DNA from: Ficedula albicollis
Taxonomy: Eukaryota > Chordata > Aves > Passeriformes > Muscicapidae
Length of the DNA: 64,000 nucleotides
Direction: 5' to 3'
NCBI RefSeq assembly: GCF_000247815.1
Contig: NC_021678.1
Coordinates: forward strand, 4,689,026 to 4,753,025
Shown here: piece by piece, positions 26,305-39,865 of the stretch
Position numbering within the stretch: the first letter of the stretch is position 1
How the letters are laid out: the number at the start of each line of letters is the position of its first letter
Translations under genes and position numbers: made by a program
The notes under the pieces: generated by a model
Database searches by the model: none
Told to the model about the DNA's origin: nothing
Seen by the model: the letters and a program-made list of their open reading frames with translations, nothing else

Positions 26305-27537
26305 AACACACATATGGTTCTCATTCCTGAAAATTATTCTTCTTTGCTAAAGCAAACACATATTTGAAAATAAAACACACATGCAAAGACTGCCACCAGA
26401 AAAAAAACCTGCTTAGTGCCCATTCCCACCTCACAACATGTTTGAAGGATTCCTGGTTGTGGGAGGCCTCAAGAAAGCCCTTTAGCCCATCTTACTAATC
26501 AGCAAATCAAAATACTTTTTATAATTCTCGTTACTAGGAGGGAAGATTTCTTTAGCTGGGGACCTCTCCACACTGACTGGAATGGCCTCAGTTGTTACAC
26601 AGAGGATTCGTGACTGTGTTTGTTAAAAACAATGCAATTGATGCAATTAACACATTTAAATTGGGCTCTAATTTCTTAAGATACTTCAAGCAACACATTC
26701 AAATTTAGCTCTGATTTTTTTTAGGTTACAGCAATGCTGCATCTAAGACGTAAGACCTGAAATACACCATCCCTCTGGATGCCACAGCAAGTCCCAAGCA
26801 GCAGGGAATTCTGGAGGTGAGGAAATATTCACCTGGGTTTGATCTCAGCTCCCACTCACCAGCCAGGCAGCAGCTCAGAACCTGTCAGATATCTTCAGCT
26901 CACTGCTGAAGCTCCTGTAGCCTTCTATGCACACACTGCGGGGTTCCAGGCATCTGTGGAGTGGTTATTCCCCACCACACAGGTGGAGCAGAGCTTTTTC
27001 TGACACCTCAAAACACACAGAGGGGCTCCTCTTGCTTCTGTACCCACAGACAGCCCGTGGATGAAGAATGCTCCTAAACTGCGCTAGGTCTAAACAATTT
27101 GGCCACTGTGCAGAACAGGAGGAACAAATTAGGACAGCTCCAAGATTAATTTTTGCATGTGATTATTAATAGCAAGCAATGCTGACAGTTACTCACTGCA
27201 GCCTGTGGGGAAAATTTCTCTTGGGCAATAACTCCAGACATTGCTGAAAAATCTGAAACATTGCACACAGCATGAAAATATTGAATTAGTCTCTCTTTCT
27301 GCAAACAGACGAAAAGGAATTATCAAGTACTCCACTGGCGAGAAACAACAGTTTGTGATACACAGGCCACAGAACACCAGGTAGTAACAGCAGAAGAAAA
27401 GGAAATCTGCTGTTTGTTTCCATTGCTTGCAGACTCAGAAGTCACTGGTGAGAAAAAGTGCTGACAATTTTATCACTGGGTTTGTTCACAATGGAAATTT
27501 TCATTAAAATAAATGAAAACTCAGAATTGAGTAGACA

Positions 27538-27846
27538 GAATCCCAGAACCACTGTGGCTGGAAAAGCCCTCCAGGATCACCAAGTCCAAGCTGTGCCCAA
27601 TGCCCACCTTGTCCCCAGCCCAGAGCACTGAGTGCCACCTCCAGCCCTTCCTTGGACACATCCAGGGATGGGCACTCCAAACCTCCCTGGGAAGCCCCTG
27701 CCAAGGCCTGAGCACCCTTTCCATGCAGAAATTCCTCCTGCTCTCCAACCTGAGCCTCCCCTGGCACAGCTTGAGGCCGTTTCCCCTTGTCCTGTCCCTG
27801 TTCCCTGCAGCAGAGCCCGACCCCCCCTGGCTGTCCCCTCCTGTCA
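27538..27846 (-). mobile_element. CR1 LINE 3' portion, antisense
   Basis: 'gaatcccagaaccactgtgg', 'ctggaaaagccctccaggat', 'caccaagtccaagctgtgcc', 'catccagggatgggcactcc' and 'ttccccttgtcctgtccctg' follow a CR1 subfamily different from the 'ccatgggcaggg' group. The GC-rich open frames of 82-155 codons across it are repeat-derived. Confidence 0.92.
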
Positions 27847-28071
27847 GGTGGAAAGACATCAAGGAAGCCAACAGAGCTAGCAGCTGGACAGGGATGTCCA
27901 ACAGCACTCTCCAAGAAGAAGCCAACCAGACGCTGGCTAAGAAAAGGCTGTGGGCATTAAAAAATAAAAGTAAGGAAAAAACCTCCATAAGCTTTTGAAT
28001 TTATCAAGATTGGGAGCAAGGAATGTAAGAACACAGAGCAATACCATCTAAATTTACTGAAAAATTCCCCC

Positions 28072-28241
28072 ACTGTTAAATCAGAAAATGTAATGTATTA
28101 TTTGTTGTAGAAAAGTATGACTCAAAGTTCTCGAAGTGATCGTTCAAATAAAAAAACTGTTAAATCAGAAAATGTAATGTATTATTTGCTGTAGAAAAGT
28201 ATGACTCAAAGTTCTCTAAGTGATCCTTCAAATAAAAAAAC
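28072..28241. repeat. Tandem duplication, 2 x about 84 bp
   Basis: Copies at 28072-28155 and 28156-28241 both begin 'actgttaaatcagaaaatgt' and end 'ttcaaataaaaaaa'. They differ at about four bases (for example 'ttgttgtag' versus 'ttgctgtag'). Confidence 0.94.
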
Positions 28242-31200
28242 CAGTTATAGTCTGTTCTAGAAGAAGACTTGTCACTCGTCACATTCAACTCTCTGAAATT
28301 CTTTGTGGCTGAAAATTCCTATAAAAATTATACAATATGGGGGTTTTGGTCACTTATAATAAGAAAATAACTTCACTTCTCAGACAGACAAGAATAATTT
28401 TCCTATCTTTGCTGCAACATCCCCAGATGCAACAAATGGAAATTTTCAGCAGCATGCACTCAGCATAAAAAGCAAAATCATCCAATGAAATCAGACATCT
28501 AATGACAGAGGTGGTGGAGTATTAATTCCTTCATGCAAAGGTATGAAAGATACTTTTGCCTACCAAAATGGTTCATTTCAAACAAGCAGCAATGGAAATT
28601 TTGTGGACTAACAGATATTTAAGAGATCATAAAAACCAGACATACTTTACTGCCATTGAAACCATTAATGCTTGAAAAGGTGTTTCCACAAGGAAGGATC
28701 CTTCCCAAATGTGCCCAGGGAATGCCTGTTTAGGTAATGGGGGAGGTTAAAACCCACGTCCCTCGCTGCAATCGCAAATCCCACTGCCTGGGACAAGGAC
28801 AGGCAGGTAGGGAGAAGCACATTTTCCCTGGAAAATCACTGAAGGGGCAGCTACAGAACACCAAAGTGTCCCTGGATCCACTTTTATGACCTGTGAAGTC
28901 TGAATTAACTCAATATCCTATGGAAGTATCTGTGCCAACCCCCCTGGTTTAACACAGCACGTAAAACACAGAACTCACACCACTGGCCGGAAGGATAAAT
29001 TAGACATTAATTTGGCCTTAGGGACCCGTGAGATCAAACACGTGCTGGGCCTGGCTCTTTCACACTAAAAACACATCAAGGTAGAGAGAGCAAGCTGTAA
29101 TCCAGTGATGAGTTAACCATGTTTGAGGGGAAAAGTGAGCAGAAATACTCCCTTTCAATGTCTGTACTTCCAAGAAGAGAAAACCAGCCAAGCCAAGCAG
29201 AGCCCAACAGGGTGGCAGAACCAGGATGGGCCAGGGCCTTCCTGCCTCTTGGAACCTTTTCCTGAGCAGAGTCTCAACCATGACGTTGTCAGAATGATTC
29301 CCAGGCAGGTACTCCTGCTGCAGAAATTCCCCAGGTAACATGGCTCTGCATTCTCAGGCCCACACTCATAAAGGAGATCTGGAACCATTCCCTCTCTCCT
29401 GGGAGCAGCTCTATGAGATCCCTAGCCATAAGGACCCTTTTTGGCCTAATTAGGATTTTGACATTACTGATAACATCAGACTTTGATCATCACACCAGCA
29501 GGGCAGGATTTCAGGCTTGCCAAAGCAAGGGGGTGGCACTCACCCTGAGAAATGCATTTTTCAGAGAACACTGAGCATAAATCTTACACCGACTTCCATG
29601 GCACAAAACCAGCTGCATGTGCAGGAGAGAAAACAGTCAAGGATTGAGTGCTAAAGTCAGATGAGGTTCTAACAGCACCCTCTTTGCCCTCATAAAACTC
29701 AGTAAATTCATTTTTAAAATTTCTACATTTCTGTCAATTGTGGTTGGAACTGTTCAAAGTATTCAAAATCCATTTGTGTGAGGGGGAGAAATGAAAACAG
29801 ATAAGGACACAGAGGAGGCTGCACGATCACATAAGTTGTATTTCCACAGATAAAATAAACCAGAAGACCATGAGGGAGGAAAAACAGAAAGATCACAAGT
29901 GAATAGACTGGACAGAAACCATCTTACTAAATCAGTTTTGTTATGAACAGGGCAAGCTTGAGGCCTGTTGAAGTCTTAGACATATGCTAGGGACTTATCT
30001 GAAATTGTGCCTGTGCAGCTGAAAAAGTAAATTTGAATGTTGTGGTTTGCCAGTCTAAAGAAATCACATTTTTCTGGCTTCAGAGCCAAATGAATTTATA
30101 GTGTTCACTGTCAAATTATATAGAAAAAAATACATCAGAAGTTTGAAAATATTAGATAAGATCTTTAGGTCTCAATGAATGCTCAACTGAAATTTTTTCT
30201 GAAGCTTTATTGGGCCAGATTTTCACATCAAATAATTCATGACATGGAACTAAAGATGCAAAAGAAAAGGTAAAATAATTCCATGACTTGGTGTTATGCT
30301 GAGCACATGAGTAGTACAGCAGCAAGGATCAGAAGTCAGACTTTCCCAATCCTCCCAAATCAAATCCTCTCCTCTTTCAGCTCTCAAATGGAAGCCAAAC
30401 TCCCCTTTCAGAAGAAAAAAGAAAAGCGTTGCTGCCACACATAAATTAATGGTCACCCTCAGTCTGCTACACATTCCCCATGCTGAAGCCTTTAAGGAAA
30501 TTATCAACTTTCCTTATCACAAGCACCTTCCTGCTCCAGAGGGTGAAAAGAAGAAACAACTATTGGAAAATATAAAACAAAACAAAAAAAAGTAGTATCA
30601 TATCCTAAAACTAACAAATGTTCCCTTTCTTTTAATTGAGACATCTCCCTTCTCCCCACAAAAGAAAAAAAAAATCCTCAAAACATTCAGATAAAAGGAG
30701 AAGCTAAAATGAAAACAAATGAAAAATCCCAAATTTTTAATCATGGATCCATAGATCTCAGGAGAAATAGCATGAAATGTAGCAATGGTTTATTGCTGTT
30801 TCTTTATTCCCCTTCTTCATGCTTCACTAAGCACATGCACACACTTGTTTTACTTAAAAAAAAGGGAAAAAAACCACCAAAAAACCCCTCATGTTGAGCT
30901 TTTTACACTACTGTTTCACTGGTTTTGACAATGTTTCATATGAAAGGGCACAGTTTATAGGAAAGACCTCTAAGGGTTACCAATAAGATTCATCCTACTT
31001 GGTCAGTAACTAATAATTATGATAACAGCAATAATAATAATATAACCACAATAATAATAGTAACAACAATAATAACAACAGCAGTATTAATAATAATAAT
31101 AATCTTTCAACCTGTCTGTATACAAATAATGAGGAAAGCCTACCAGCCTCCTCAAGAGAATAAACAAAGCAGGTTGCAAAAGACACCAAACACATTTCCA

Positions 31201-33384
31201 GCACTTTATTTTTGACTAAGTATCAGTTTAGCAAACACACCTTTTAAAAATTATTCCACCAAACAATAAATGATTGCTGATATCTGTGCCTGTATAATTG
31301 CCCTATGAGCAGATTTAACAAAAAGCAAACAAGAAGCAGCACACTCATTCTTTCCTCCATGAAAAAAGGCTGCAATCTTTAGGATGACACAAGTGAAATG
31401 ATGCAGGAGGTTTTGTGGGTGTTAATGGGGACTGTCATTCTCAAAACAGCCAAAATTGACCTGAAGTCATTTGCAGGCCCAGTAAAACAGGAGGAAAATG
31501 CCGATGACGGACCAGTCAAACCCAGCATGTAAAGCATCACCAGGGCAGAATGGGTCTGTGTTGGCTTTCCCCAGAGAGCTGATGACAAACACTTCATCAG
31601 GTGTTACAACCTTTCCCAAAGTTACCTCCAGGAAAGCGTCCCTTCTGTCTCTCCATTTGACCTACCACATTGCTAACATCTGGACAATATAAACATATTT
31701 CCAAGACAAAGGCAGGTTCAGAACACTACAAACTCAGATTTATTTGGAAAAAAATTATGCCCAAGTTCTTCAGCAGTTTAAATTGCAGTTCTCCAAAATG
31801 CAAACATCCACCCTAAGAGCTCTGCCAAAGAGCCTTTAAGCCTAATTAAAGAAATGTCACCTCTGATGCCATCTGGTCCTCTACACAAGCCACCTCTGTT
31901 TTATTGTGTCCTCTGCAAGAGAACCAAACCATCCTGCTTGGCTCCAAATTCCATTTTGATTTCTAATTTCAAAAACCCAATCCAAGACAATTCTTTGGTT
32001 AGTTGTGTTGTTGTCTGTGTTCATGCTCCTTCCCTGCAGAAGAATGTAGCTTTGCTTTGGCTCTGTGAGCTTTTTAATTTTCTAAAGCCTAGTCTTTTTC
32101 TTCTCTCTACGGTCATTCAGGCTTTTACCAAAGAAACAACAAAGATATAAATATGTGTAGTAAGCACAGGAATGATTTTGCACAAGACACTTTTCCTAGA
32201 TAACAATTTTTTCTCTTACACTGTCAAGAGAAAAACCTGGGGTGCTCAGATGAGAAGGCTCCCTCATGGCACCCCTCCAATAAAAGCATCAGAGCCTCAG
32301 CTCCCCTCCATGCCCTGTTAAAGGCTTGAGTGAAGAACAGGGGAAGAGTCTGGGACTCCACACTGCCCTGAGGCTGTTTCAGACTGGAATATGGGAGAAG
32401 GAGCACAAACAGCCCTTCAAGGTAGTCCTGGGCCTGAAAAAGTTTCAGGAGAAGGGGTGGGAAAAAACATAGCAGAGAAAAATTACTTACGTGGGAGAAG
32501 TATGGAAGAAGCTTTCCAAATGAGCAGTGATGTTGATAAGAAATGGAAATTAATTGAGTTTGGAAGAGTTCTGTAATGATTGTAACAGAGATCCAAGCCC
32601 CATCCCTCTAATGTGCTTCTGCCAGGAGACCCTTTCTGTCTCGTCCTGAGGAAGGGGTGAGGATCCCACCACTAACACACCCAAACTGCCCAAACCCCAT
32701 TCCCAAGTACCCCTTTGAGCCTGTGCCATGGCCAGAGGGCAGTGCACAAACAGCCCAGCCCTCAGTGCCACCAATTCCATGACACTCATCGTGTCTCCTG
32801 AAACTGAGACTTCTCACTGTCCCAATTCCTCTTGCAAACCAGTCCAAGTCCTCACTCCTACCACAAAAATCTTGGCAGATTCCATCCTTTCCCCACTCAT
32901 CTTCCAGTAATGTCAAAGATGCCTTTTTGGTCTTCTTTCTACCCAACGTGACCAAAATCCACCAGAAGCCCTGCAGATCCCCTGCCCTTCCCAAATGTCT
33001 TCAACATTTGAAAGATGGGGTTTGGACCAGAACAGAACTGAGAAGATTAATCTGCTTTCCAGCTGGACTTCGATCAAAGCTTTTAGGCACAAACTCCCAA
33101 AATTCTTTTCCTGACACACACTGCATCCTGCTCATGTCATACATTCCATTTTAGGGCTCCAGAGATGCACAGATCTTACTCAGTTTAGGTACCAACATCT
33201 GCCACAATAATATTTTCATTCATGGTTCCAGCTTCCTCTTCCTCAGGTTTTATTCATACTTTAAGTCAAAAAGGAGGCATCTGGTGTTAACTTAACAAAC
33301 TCATTTGTTTTAAGTTTTGGATTTAATTTTTTGGGAGCTTCCCCTTTCTAACTTAGGACAAGCTCTTTGCTATGACAGAACTTG
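28242..33384. other. Non-coding sequence
   Basis: About 5 kb with no recognised gene or repeat apart from the AAT microsatellite at 31008-31103. The 128-codon minus-strand frame at 32608-32994 overlaps others and resembles no family I know. Confidence 0.55.
31008..31103. repeat. Interrupted (AAT)n/(AAC)n microsatellite
   Basis: Roughly 95 bases built from aat, aac and agc triplets ('aataataataatataaccac', 'aacaacaataataacaac') end in a purer 'taataataataataat' block. The interruptions suggest an old locus, with the right end the most likely to vary. Confidence 0.9.
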
Positions 33385-33451
33385 ATCACAAAATTATGTA
33401 GTGTGGAAAAGACCTCTTAGGTCATCAAGGCCAACAATTAATCTAACACTG
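33385..33451 (-). mobile_element. CR1 LINE 3' tail, antisense
   Basis: 'tagtgtggaaaagacctctt', 'aggtcatcaaggccaacaat' and 'ctaacactgccaa' are the antisense of an older CR1 tail. It is short and diverged. Confidence 0.75.
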
Positions 33452-36133
33452 CCAAATTGATATTTTACTTTCTTTAAGGAAATAGCCACTCTTAGCCAGT
33501 TTCCCAGGGATGTTTCTCTTTATTCCTTTTAAATTTATATATTCTTTAAAGATCATTGGCAATAAATGACCAAAAATGCTGTGCAAGGATTATTAACACT
33601 GGTAAAGAATGAGGCTGGGGAGAATAATGCTCAGTTTTTAGCTGTTTTATACTGCAGGGCTGCAGTTAAATTTGTCCATCAAAAATGGATGGTGTTGTGC
33701 CTGTGGGCTGCAATCTCAGCTAATCTGAGTAAAGAAAGTGATTTTACTTTTGAGTCAAGATTTCCATGTATTGTTTTTCCCTTCTTTATCAAGAAGGAGC
33801 AGCCTTGTGAAGCAGTACATCTTTTATAATTTTTTTTTTGTTCAAAAGAGATGAGAAAGATCAGGAAGGCCCCCGGACTTCAGTCTACATTTCTAAAGCT
33901 GTTGGCAAGTTGTGATCTTGATGACATTAAAAAAAAAAGTAAAACTATTTCCTCACAGCAACTTCCTCAGTAACAACCAACAACACCAAAGCATTCTTTT
34001 CACCATACTCATCAATTTTCTGGTTCTTCACTTGTGCACTGTGAAAAGAACCTCCAAACAGCTATGTAAAGGATGTAGTAGGAAAAGATTTGATGGTGAA
34101 AGATATGTCAGCATTGCTGGGACAGTGTAAAAAGTAAACAGCTTAGATTGCAGATGACATCTCTGGGTTTCAATAATTCATTCTCTTGCCATATGCTCTT
34201 TTAAGTTGAGGTCAGACTCACAAAAACCTGAACAAACTGGAGTAGCAGCTCACTGTGCTGCTCGAGCACCAGTGCCGCTGCAACACAGACCTGGTGTTAT
34301 TGGCTTGACTATTAAGGTTAGAGGTTATGCCTCTGGAAAACACAAAATTTCCATCTAGATAATATCTAATATTAAACCTAGGAATGCTAAAGCCCTCCTT
34401 CTACAAATATTCAGCACAAGCTGTTACTCCAAGTTCAATTTCTCAACTTGCCAACAAATTTTCTACAGTTGTTCTCAGTGCTGGAAAAGGGGTGCAGATA
34501 TCTAATTATTGCACCCACATTCCTAAATTTTGACACCTTAAAACATACAATGCTTGGAGTGATTAATCTTAATTTAAAAATATGGTAATTCAAAATATTT
34601 CAAAATAGTTATAACCCTCAAAATCATCAGTCAAGTATCACTGGAAAGATCCATTACATTATTCTTATCTTACTTCCTATCTTAAATGCCTCGGACAGCT
34701 TTCCCCCAAAAAAATGGAAAAACTGGTGTGGGGTTTGAAAATGCTGCCAATAGCACAAAATAAAAGGTGGGAAAAAATGGCCCAGGAAGCATCCCAGGAT
34801 GTGTGTTCAGATTTGTCATACAACCCATTCCCAATATAACCCAGAAAAGGGGATGTGATGGTGAGATGGCAAATTTTGCGTCTAAACATCATTTGAGGTT
34901 ACAGACACTTGGAGCTGAACCACACAAAATCCTTCTAAGTTTCTACTCAAACCCTCAAGGATGTCAGAAATGGTGACAATTATTGGACAGCTGTGACAGG
35001 CTGCCAGTGGCATTGGTGTGATGGAAGGGGAGGGGAGCATCCATTGAGTGGCAGAAGATTAGCCCACTTTTCTCAGAAAATCTTTCCACTTTGCCCCCGA
35101 CAGACATTCCTGAAGTCCTAAAATCCATCCCTAACCAGCTGCAGAAACACTTGGCTGGATGACTTGAATGAGACTAAGTAAGATCTCTGAAAACCAGTTT
35201 GCATTCTCTAAGGGAGAACAGCATTAATGACCTCCAGCCCAGCGAGACTGAAAAAATTACTTCTTTTCAAATCAAATTACAGGACTCACCTCCAAATAGA
35301 TGCTCTTTTTTTGGCTTTAATAATCTATTGAAAGGAAAACTCCAAAAGCACTTTCACTGAATACATCTCTCAATATTCAAAGGGAGAATTATTCACTTCA
35401 TAACATGATAGAGAAAAAAACTCATGGAGTTGAAAAAAAAATTCCTGGGTGCTCTGCCATTGCTGAGGTGCAAGATGCTGTCCTTGTTTTTAAGTTGCAG
35501 TGGGGTTGATTTGCCACTGTGAAAGCTGGCCCTCTGAGATCCAGCAGCATTTGTCATGCAGCTTTCAGATTTAGGTTATAAACTAACACTGAATTGACAA
35601 GGCTCAAAATACCTTTTACAGACTGAAAGAAATTATTATTTTTTTATTCACAGAATCCTGGACTGGTTTGGGTTGGAAAGGACCTTCCCATTCTACCCCC
35701 TCCTAGGAGCAGGGACACCACCTTCCACTATTCCATCCAACCTGGCCTTGGACACTTTTCTTACACAATGTTTCTTACTCTACTCTTACAATGAATTCAA
35801 AGCGAAATTTTCCCCTCAAGCTAAGGCTCCCCACTACATCTCTGGGATACAGAGTGTTTGCTGTTAGAATCCAAAATAAAACCTATGTATACTCCTGGCT
35901 TTATCTTGCAGTTTTATATTCCACAGCTATTAAAATAATTAATAAATATTGATTAAAATATTAAAATCCTGAAAGGAAAGACTATTTGCTAGCAAGCCAC
36001 ACTGAGGTTTGTCCCTTCAAGGAACAGATGTGTAGAGAGCAGGAACATTCCTGATCCCTGATCTGCATCCATGGAGGCTGCACTGTGCTCTTCAGCACAA
36101 ACACATCCACTATAACATTGATATGATATATGA
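33452..36133. other. Non-coding sequence with one CR1 tail
   Basis: Apart from the CR1 piece at 35649-35757, nothing is recognised. The sequence is AT-rich throughout. Confidence 0.6.
35649..35757 (-). mobile_element. CR1 LINE 3' tail, antisense
   Basis: 'cacagaatcctggactggtt', 'gggttggaaaggaccttccc', 'ccaccttccactattccatc' and 'caacctggccttggacact' are young-subfamily CR1 with small deletions relative to the other copies. Confidence 0.92.
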
Positions 36134-36355
36134 GTATAATCCTTGGGATTAGCCAGCAACTTTCACAGAATCACATCAAGGTTGGGAGAGACCTTCAAAG
36201 GGATCAAGTTCAACTATCATCACCCCTAAAATATGTGCTCAAACGTATAATCCTTGGGATTAGCCAGCAACTTTCACAGAATCACATCAAGGTTGGGAGA
36301 GACCTTCAAAGGGATCAAGTCCAACTATAATCGCCCCTAAAATATGTCCTCAAGT
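36134..36355. repeat. Tandem duplication, 2 x 111 bp, containing a CR1 tail
   Basis: Copies at 36134-36244 and 36245-36355 begin 'gtataatccttgggattagc'. Each unit holds unique flank plus the first roughly 80 bases of the antisense CR1 tail ('tcacagaatcacatcaaggt'). The breakpoints lie one outside and one inside the CR1 copy, so the duplication post-dates the insertion. About four or five substitutions separate the copies. Confidence 0.94.
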
Positions 36356-36560
36356 AACACATCCAGGTACTACCTCTTGAACAGTTCCAGAGATAGTGAC
36401 TCCACCACTGAACAGCAAAACTCATTCCAATGCCTGACTTGTCTTTCAGGGAAGTTTTTCCCCTAGAATCCAATCTTGGCAGCCTCCACATCATCCTTTC
36501 TTCAGAAAGAAAGAAGGATTTCATGCATCCAAAGCAAGCTAAGCTCTGTGATCTACTCCC
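36162..36560 (-). mobile_element. CR1 LINE 3' portion, antisense, with duplicated tail
   Basis: After the duplicated tail the element continues as 'cctcaagtaacacatccagg', 'agtgactccaccactgaaca' and 'ttttcccctagaatccaatc', matching an older CR1 subfamily. Its 3' end is present twice because of the 111-bp duplication. Confidence 0.88.
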
Positions 36561-38994
36561 CCTGAAGACATCCTTTCTTCCTGGCCATTTCCCTGGAGAC
36601 TCTGATTTATAAGAAAACAAGCCAAGTGTTTCTCACATTCCAGGAAAAGCACTCCTCCAGCTTGAAATCATGGCATTATATTATCATCTATATATTGCAG
36701 TACCTATTTTTTATTTAGATTTTAACCATGCCACGCTCACAGCCAGTTCTGTAAAAAACCTGCTACAATCCATATCCTCGAGCCCAAACTTTCTAATGCC
36801 AAGCCCTTCCAGGCTAAAAGGCAATAGGAAATAAATCACTCTTCAATGCTGATCACAGTATAGGATGCTACAGTTATTCAGGTTTATATCAGCATATTTA
36901 AAAATATATAAAAATAAATCATTACTCCTATAAAACAAAAAGGTGACCCTTATTTGTACCTTTACCAAATGCCTAAACTCTATCAATATTTCTAGAACAT
37001 GATCATTTTTTTTTTGCATTTATACTAAACTAACACAAAAATAACACAGGGGTAATATCCTAACTTGTATAAAAATAAATAATGCAAATCCCAGTATTAA
37101 CCCAGTTGGATCCTGCTTTAAGCAGGCAGGTTTAACACTGGACCCCTGCACTAGGAAATATCTTAGAGAGTACAAGAAACACACTTCAACCCAACATCCC
37201 AAAATCCGATGCCCCAACCCAATACTTTGTTCCAAGGCAGGACTGTTTAATGTCTGGAATGTTTCACTGAGAAAGAAGCAGGAGGAGGAGAAAGCTGCAC
37301 ACTTGTAAATCTGGGAAACACTGGGTAATGGCATTTTCATGTGAGCCTTTCCCTCAGACAGGCCTTTACATAAAACCCTCTGCAGCTTATCTGAGTCTTT
37401 CCAACTCAGAGGCATAATTTGGCCATTTGGAAGCAAACCCAAATAATCAGCGGACCAAGAAATCTTACGGTATGAACATACATGCACACATAGCAGGGAA
37501 TTGCACCCTCCTCCCCCAGAGGGTGCTGGGCACTGCCCAAACTCCCCAGGGGATGGGCTTGACCCCGAGGCTGCCAGAGCTCCAGGAGCTTTTGGACACT
37601 GCACGCAGGGATGCCCAGGGTGGGATTGTTTGGGTGTCTGTGCAGGGCAGAGGCTGGACTGGATGATCCTCGTTGGTTCCTCCCAGCTCAGGATATTCAG
37701 GGATTCTGTGATTCTAGAAATTATATTGGTGCTGGTTTGGGTCATGTCTGGCCTCAGCCCCTCACGTTTATGTTAAAATATAAATCAGTGCCTTCTCTTG
37801 AAGTAGGGACTTCATAAAGTAGTCAAGCTTCCTAATAAATCAATACCTCATTGCACATATCAAAATTTACTGCTCCTACTTTCTAGACTGGGCTGATTGA
37901 GGAAAATAAAGTTTTCTCTGCAGCTGAAACATGTTCCAGTACAAATGAAATTAAGAGCTACAGTTTAAGTTCATTATACAGCATTTCATTTGCAAAACTC
38001 TGCCTGCCCTTTCTTCAATTAATTCTGGATTACATGCTAATCAGAAGTGTTAACACCCTTTTGTTCAGAAAATCGGGAGGCACTGAAAGAACATTCCGAC
38101 GGATTTCATTCCTTCTTCAGCAATTATCATGTAATAATTAACTTCAAGAAGCAGTTATGTGTCTCATTACAAATCATTCAGACACCAGATTGCCACGCTC
38201 CTATTTCTGTGCATTTCTTTCCCTTTCTTCCTTGCAATTTTGCCACATAATCTACCGGCCAAGAAATTTATTATGACATTTTCCTTTACTTCTGTGTAAA
38301 GATACATAACAGTAGACTGACTGGTTTTTTGTTTTTTTTTTTTAACTTCTTAGAATCCTCTGCCTTCAGAGAAAGGCTACTTTTACATTCACTACTAGGC
38401 CAAGAGAATGGAATCTAAGAATCACCAGAGGTTTGCAAAATATTAACAGGGACAGAATAAAACCAGGAGAACTGCAGAGCTATAATTATTTCTTGCTCTT
38501 TAAAAGCAGGATAAGTTATATCCAAAACAATACAAACCCACAAATATTTGTCCAACATGCTGTTTGAAAGCACTGACAGCAGAGGTCCCATAGTCATGAT
38601 CCTTCATTTCCATGCTTAGGTCTGCCAACACCCAGAACCCTTTTTCTTGAGCCTTTACTCCTCCACCTGCTATTTCTTTCTTTGCCAAAACAACAGAGCT
38701 CTGTCTTCCAGGACATCTTCACATCTCTAATTTCTCCTCTTTTCCCTCTCATTAGTACACACAATTCTTCCACATTTTCTAGATTGCTCAGAGTCTTGGC
38801 TGACATTTGGCTTTGGCAACTGCTGGACCATTGACTTGCATGAGTTTTCATTCACTGTGTCTCCAAAGGTTGTTGTCTCAAACTGAGGCCTGGCAGCCAC
38901 TCCCAAAACACATTTCTCTGGACTGTGTTTGCCAGACTTCAGTACCCTGCCCAGATCCCTCTTTCATTCCAGCCTGTTTATTTCAGGCTACTCT
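36561..38994. other. Non-coding sequence with one CR1 copy
   Basis: A 241-codon minus-strand open frame (37020-37745) is the longest here outside the C runs. Its first third is antisense CR1 and the remainder shows no family resemblance or codon bias, so I treat it as chance. Nothing else is recognised. Confidence 0.55.
37512..37715 (+). mobile_element. CR1 LINE 3' end
   Basis: 'ctgccagagctccaggagct', 'tttggacactgcacgcaggg', 'gaggctggactggatgatcc', 'tcgttggttcctcccagctc' and 'aggatattcagggattctgt' form a complete 3' end with the terminal octamer-like 'gattctgtgattct'. Confidence 0.93.
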
Positions 38995-39179
38995 TAACCG
39001 GGGAAAATCCTCCTGATGTGGAAGCCGCATCCTCAAAACACTTTCATCTCTTTCTTCCTCAATGCTCATAACCGGGGAAAATCCTCCTGATGTGGAAGCC
39101 ACATCCTCAAAACACTTTCGTCTCTCTTCCTCAATGCTCATCCTCAAAACACTTTCATCTCTTTCTTCCTCAATGCTCA
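38995..39179. repeat. Tandem duplication, 2 x 74 bp plus partial third copy
   Basis: Copies start at 38995 and 39069 ('taaccggggaaaatcctcct'). The last roughly 40 bases ('catcctcaaaacactttcat', 'cctcaatgctca') occur again to 39179. Copy two differs by one G/A, one A/G and a short deletion. Confidence 0.93.
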
Positions 39180-39865
39180 GTGTTCAAAAAAAGCAAATCC
39201 CACTAGGAATGGCATTAATTAAAAAGCTGAATAGGACTGGATCAGAAAAAGACTACCTTCCCTCCCTCTGGGTTGTGCATCAGCTGTGAACTTGTGGAAA
39301 CTGCTCTGAACACCTTCTGAAAGCTGCAGGCTTGGAGGAGAGCCCAGAGCAGTTTCCATGCTCCAGTGGTTTTTCACTCCATGCTTCCTTGCCACCAGTC
39401 AAGATCCACTCTGTCCTCCCCATTCTCTTACTACATTAGAAGAGTATGGGAGGAGAAAAAAACTTTTCTGTCAATTATAAAGCCTCAGTGGTTGAAAACT
39501 CCTGAATTTATGAACATCAGAAAATTCTGAGGATACTGGAAACAAGCCAAAGAATAAAATAAGCAATGATTAGTAGGGAAGATAAATAATCCCATCTGCC
39601 AGTCTGAAATGCTCACACCTTTTAAATGTCATTTGTCACAAATATTAGACATGATAACGTATTCAGGCCAGCTTTAGAAGCTCAAAATGCAAAAATGGGT
39701 GGGGAAAGGGAAAACCCCAGCTACAGAATATTAGGCTTGTAAGCATTATTCAGATCAGCAGGGTTAGGTCAAAGTTATTTTTCTTACTTTAGGAACTACC
39801 AGAAGCAAGTCCCAAACTGAGAGAGGACTCAAGATGTCCCCAAGGGCTGCAGAAGGATAATCTTA

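Larger units (their letters stand above)
24293..28071. other. Non-coding sequence with CR1 pieces
   Basis: Apart from two antisense CR1 copies, an AAT repeat and one three-fold duplication listed separately, nothing is recognised. The stretch 24309-24829 has overlapping open frames on both strands but no coding signal. Confidence 0.6.

Noticed and set aside
27504..27998. GC-rich open frames of 82-155 codons
   Set aside because: All lie in antisense CR1.
37020..37745. 241-codon minus-strand open frame
   Set aside because: Its start overlaps antisense CR1, the rest has no codon bias or known domain, and there is no splice context. Chance length is the simplest explanation.
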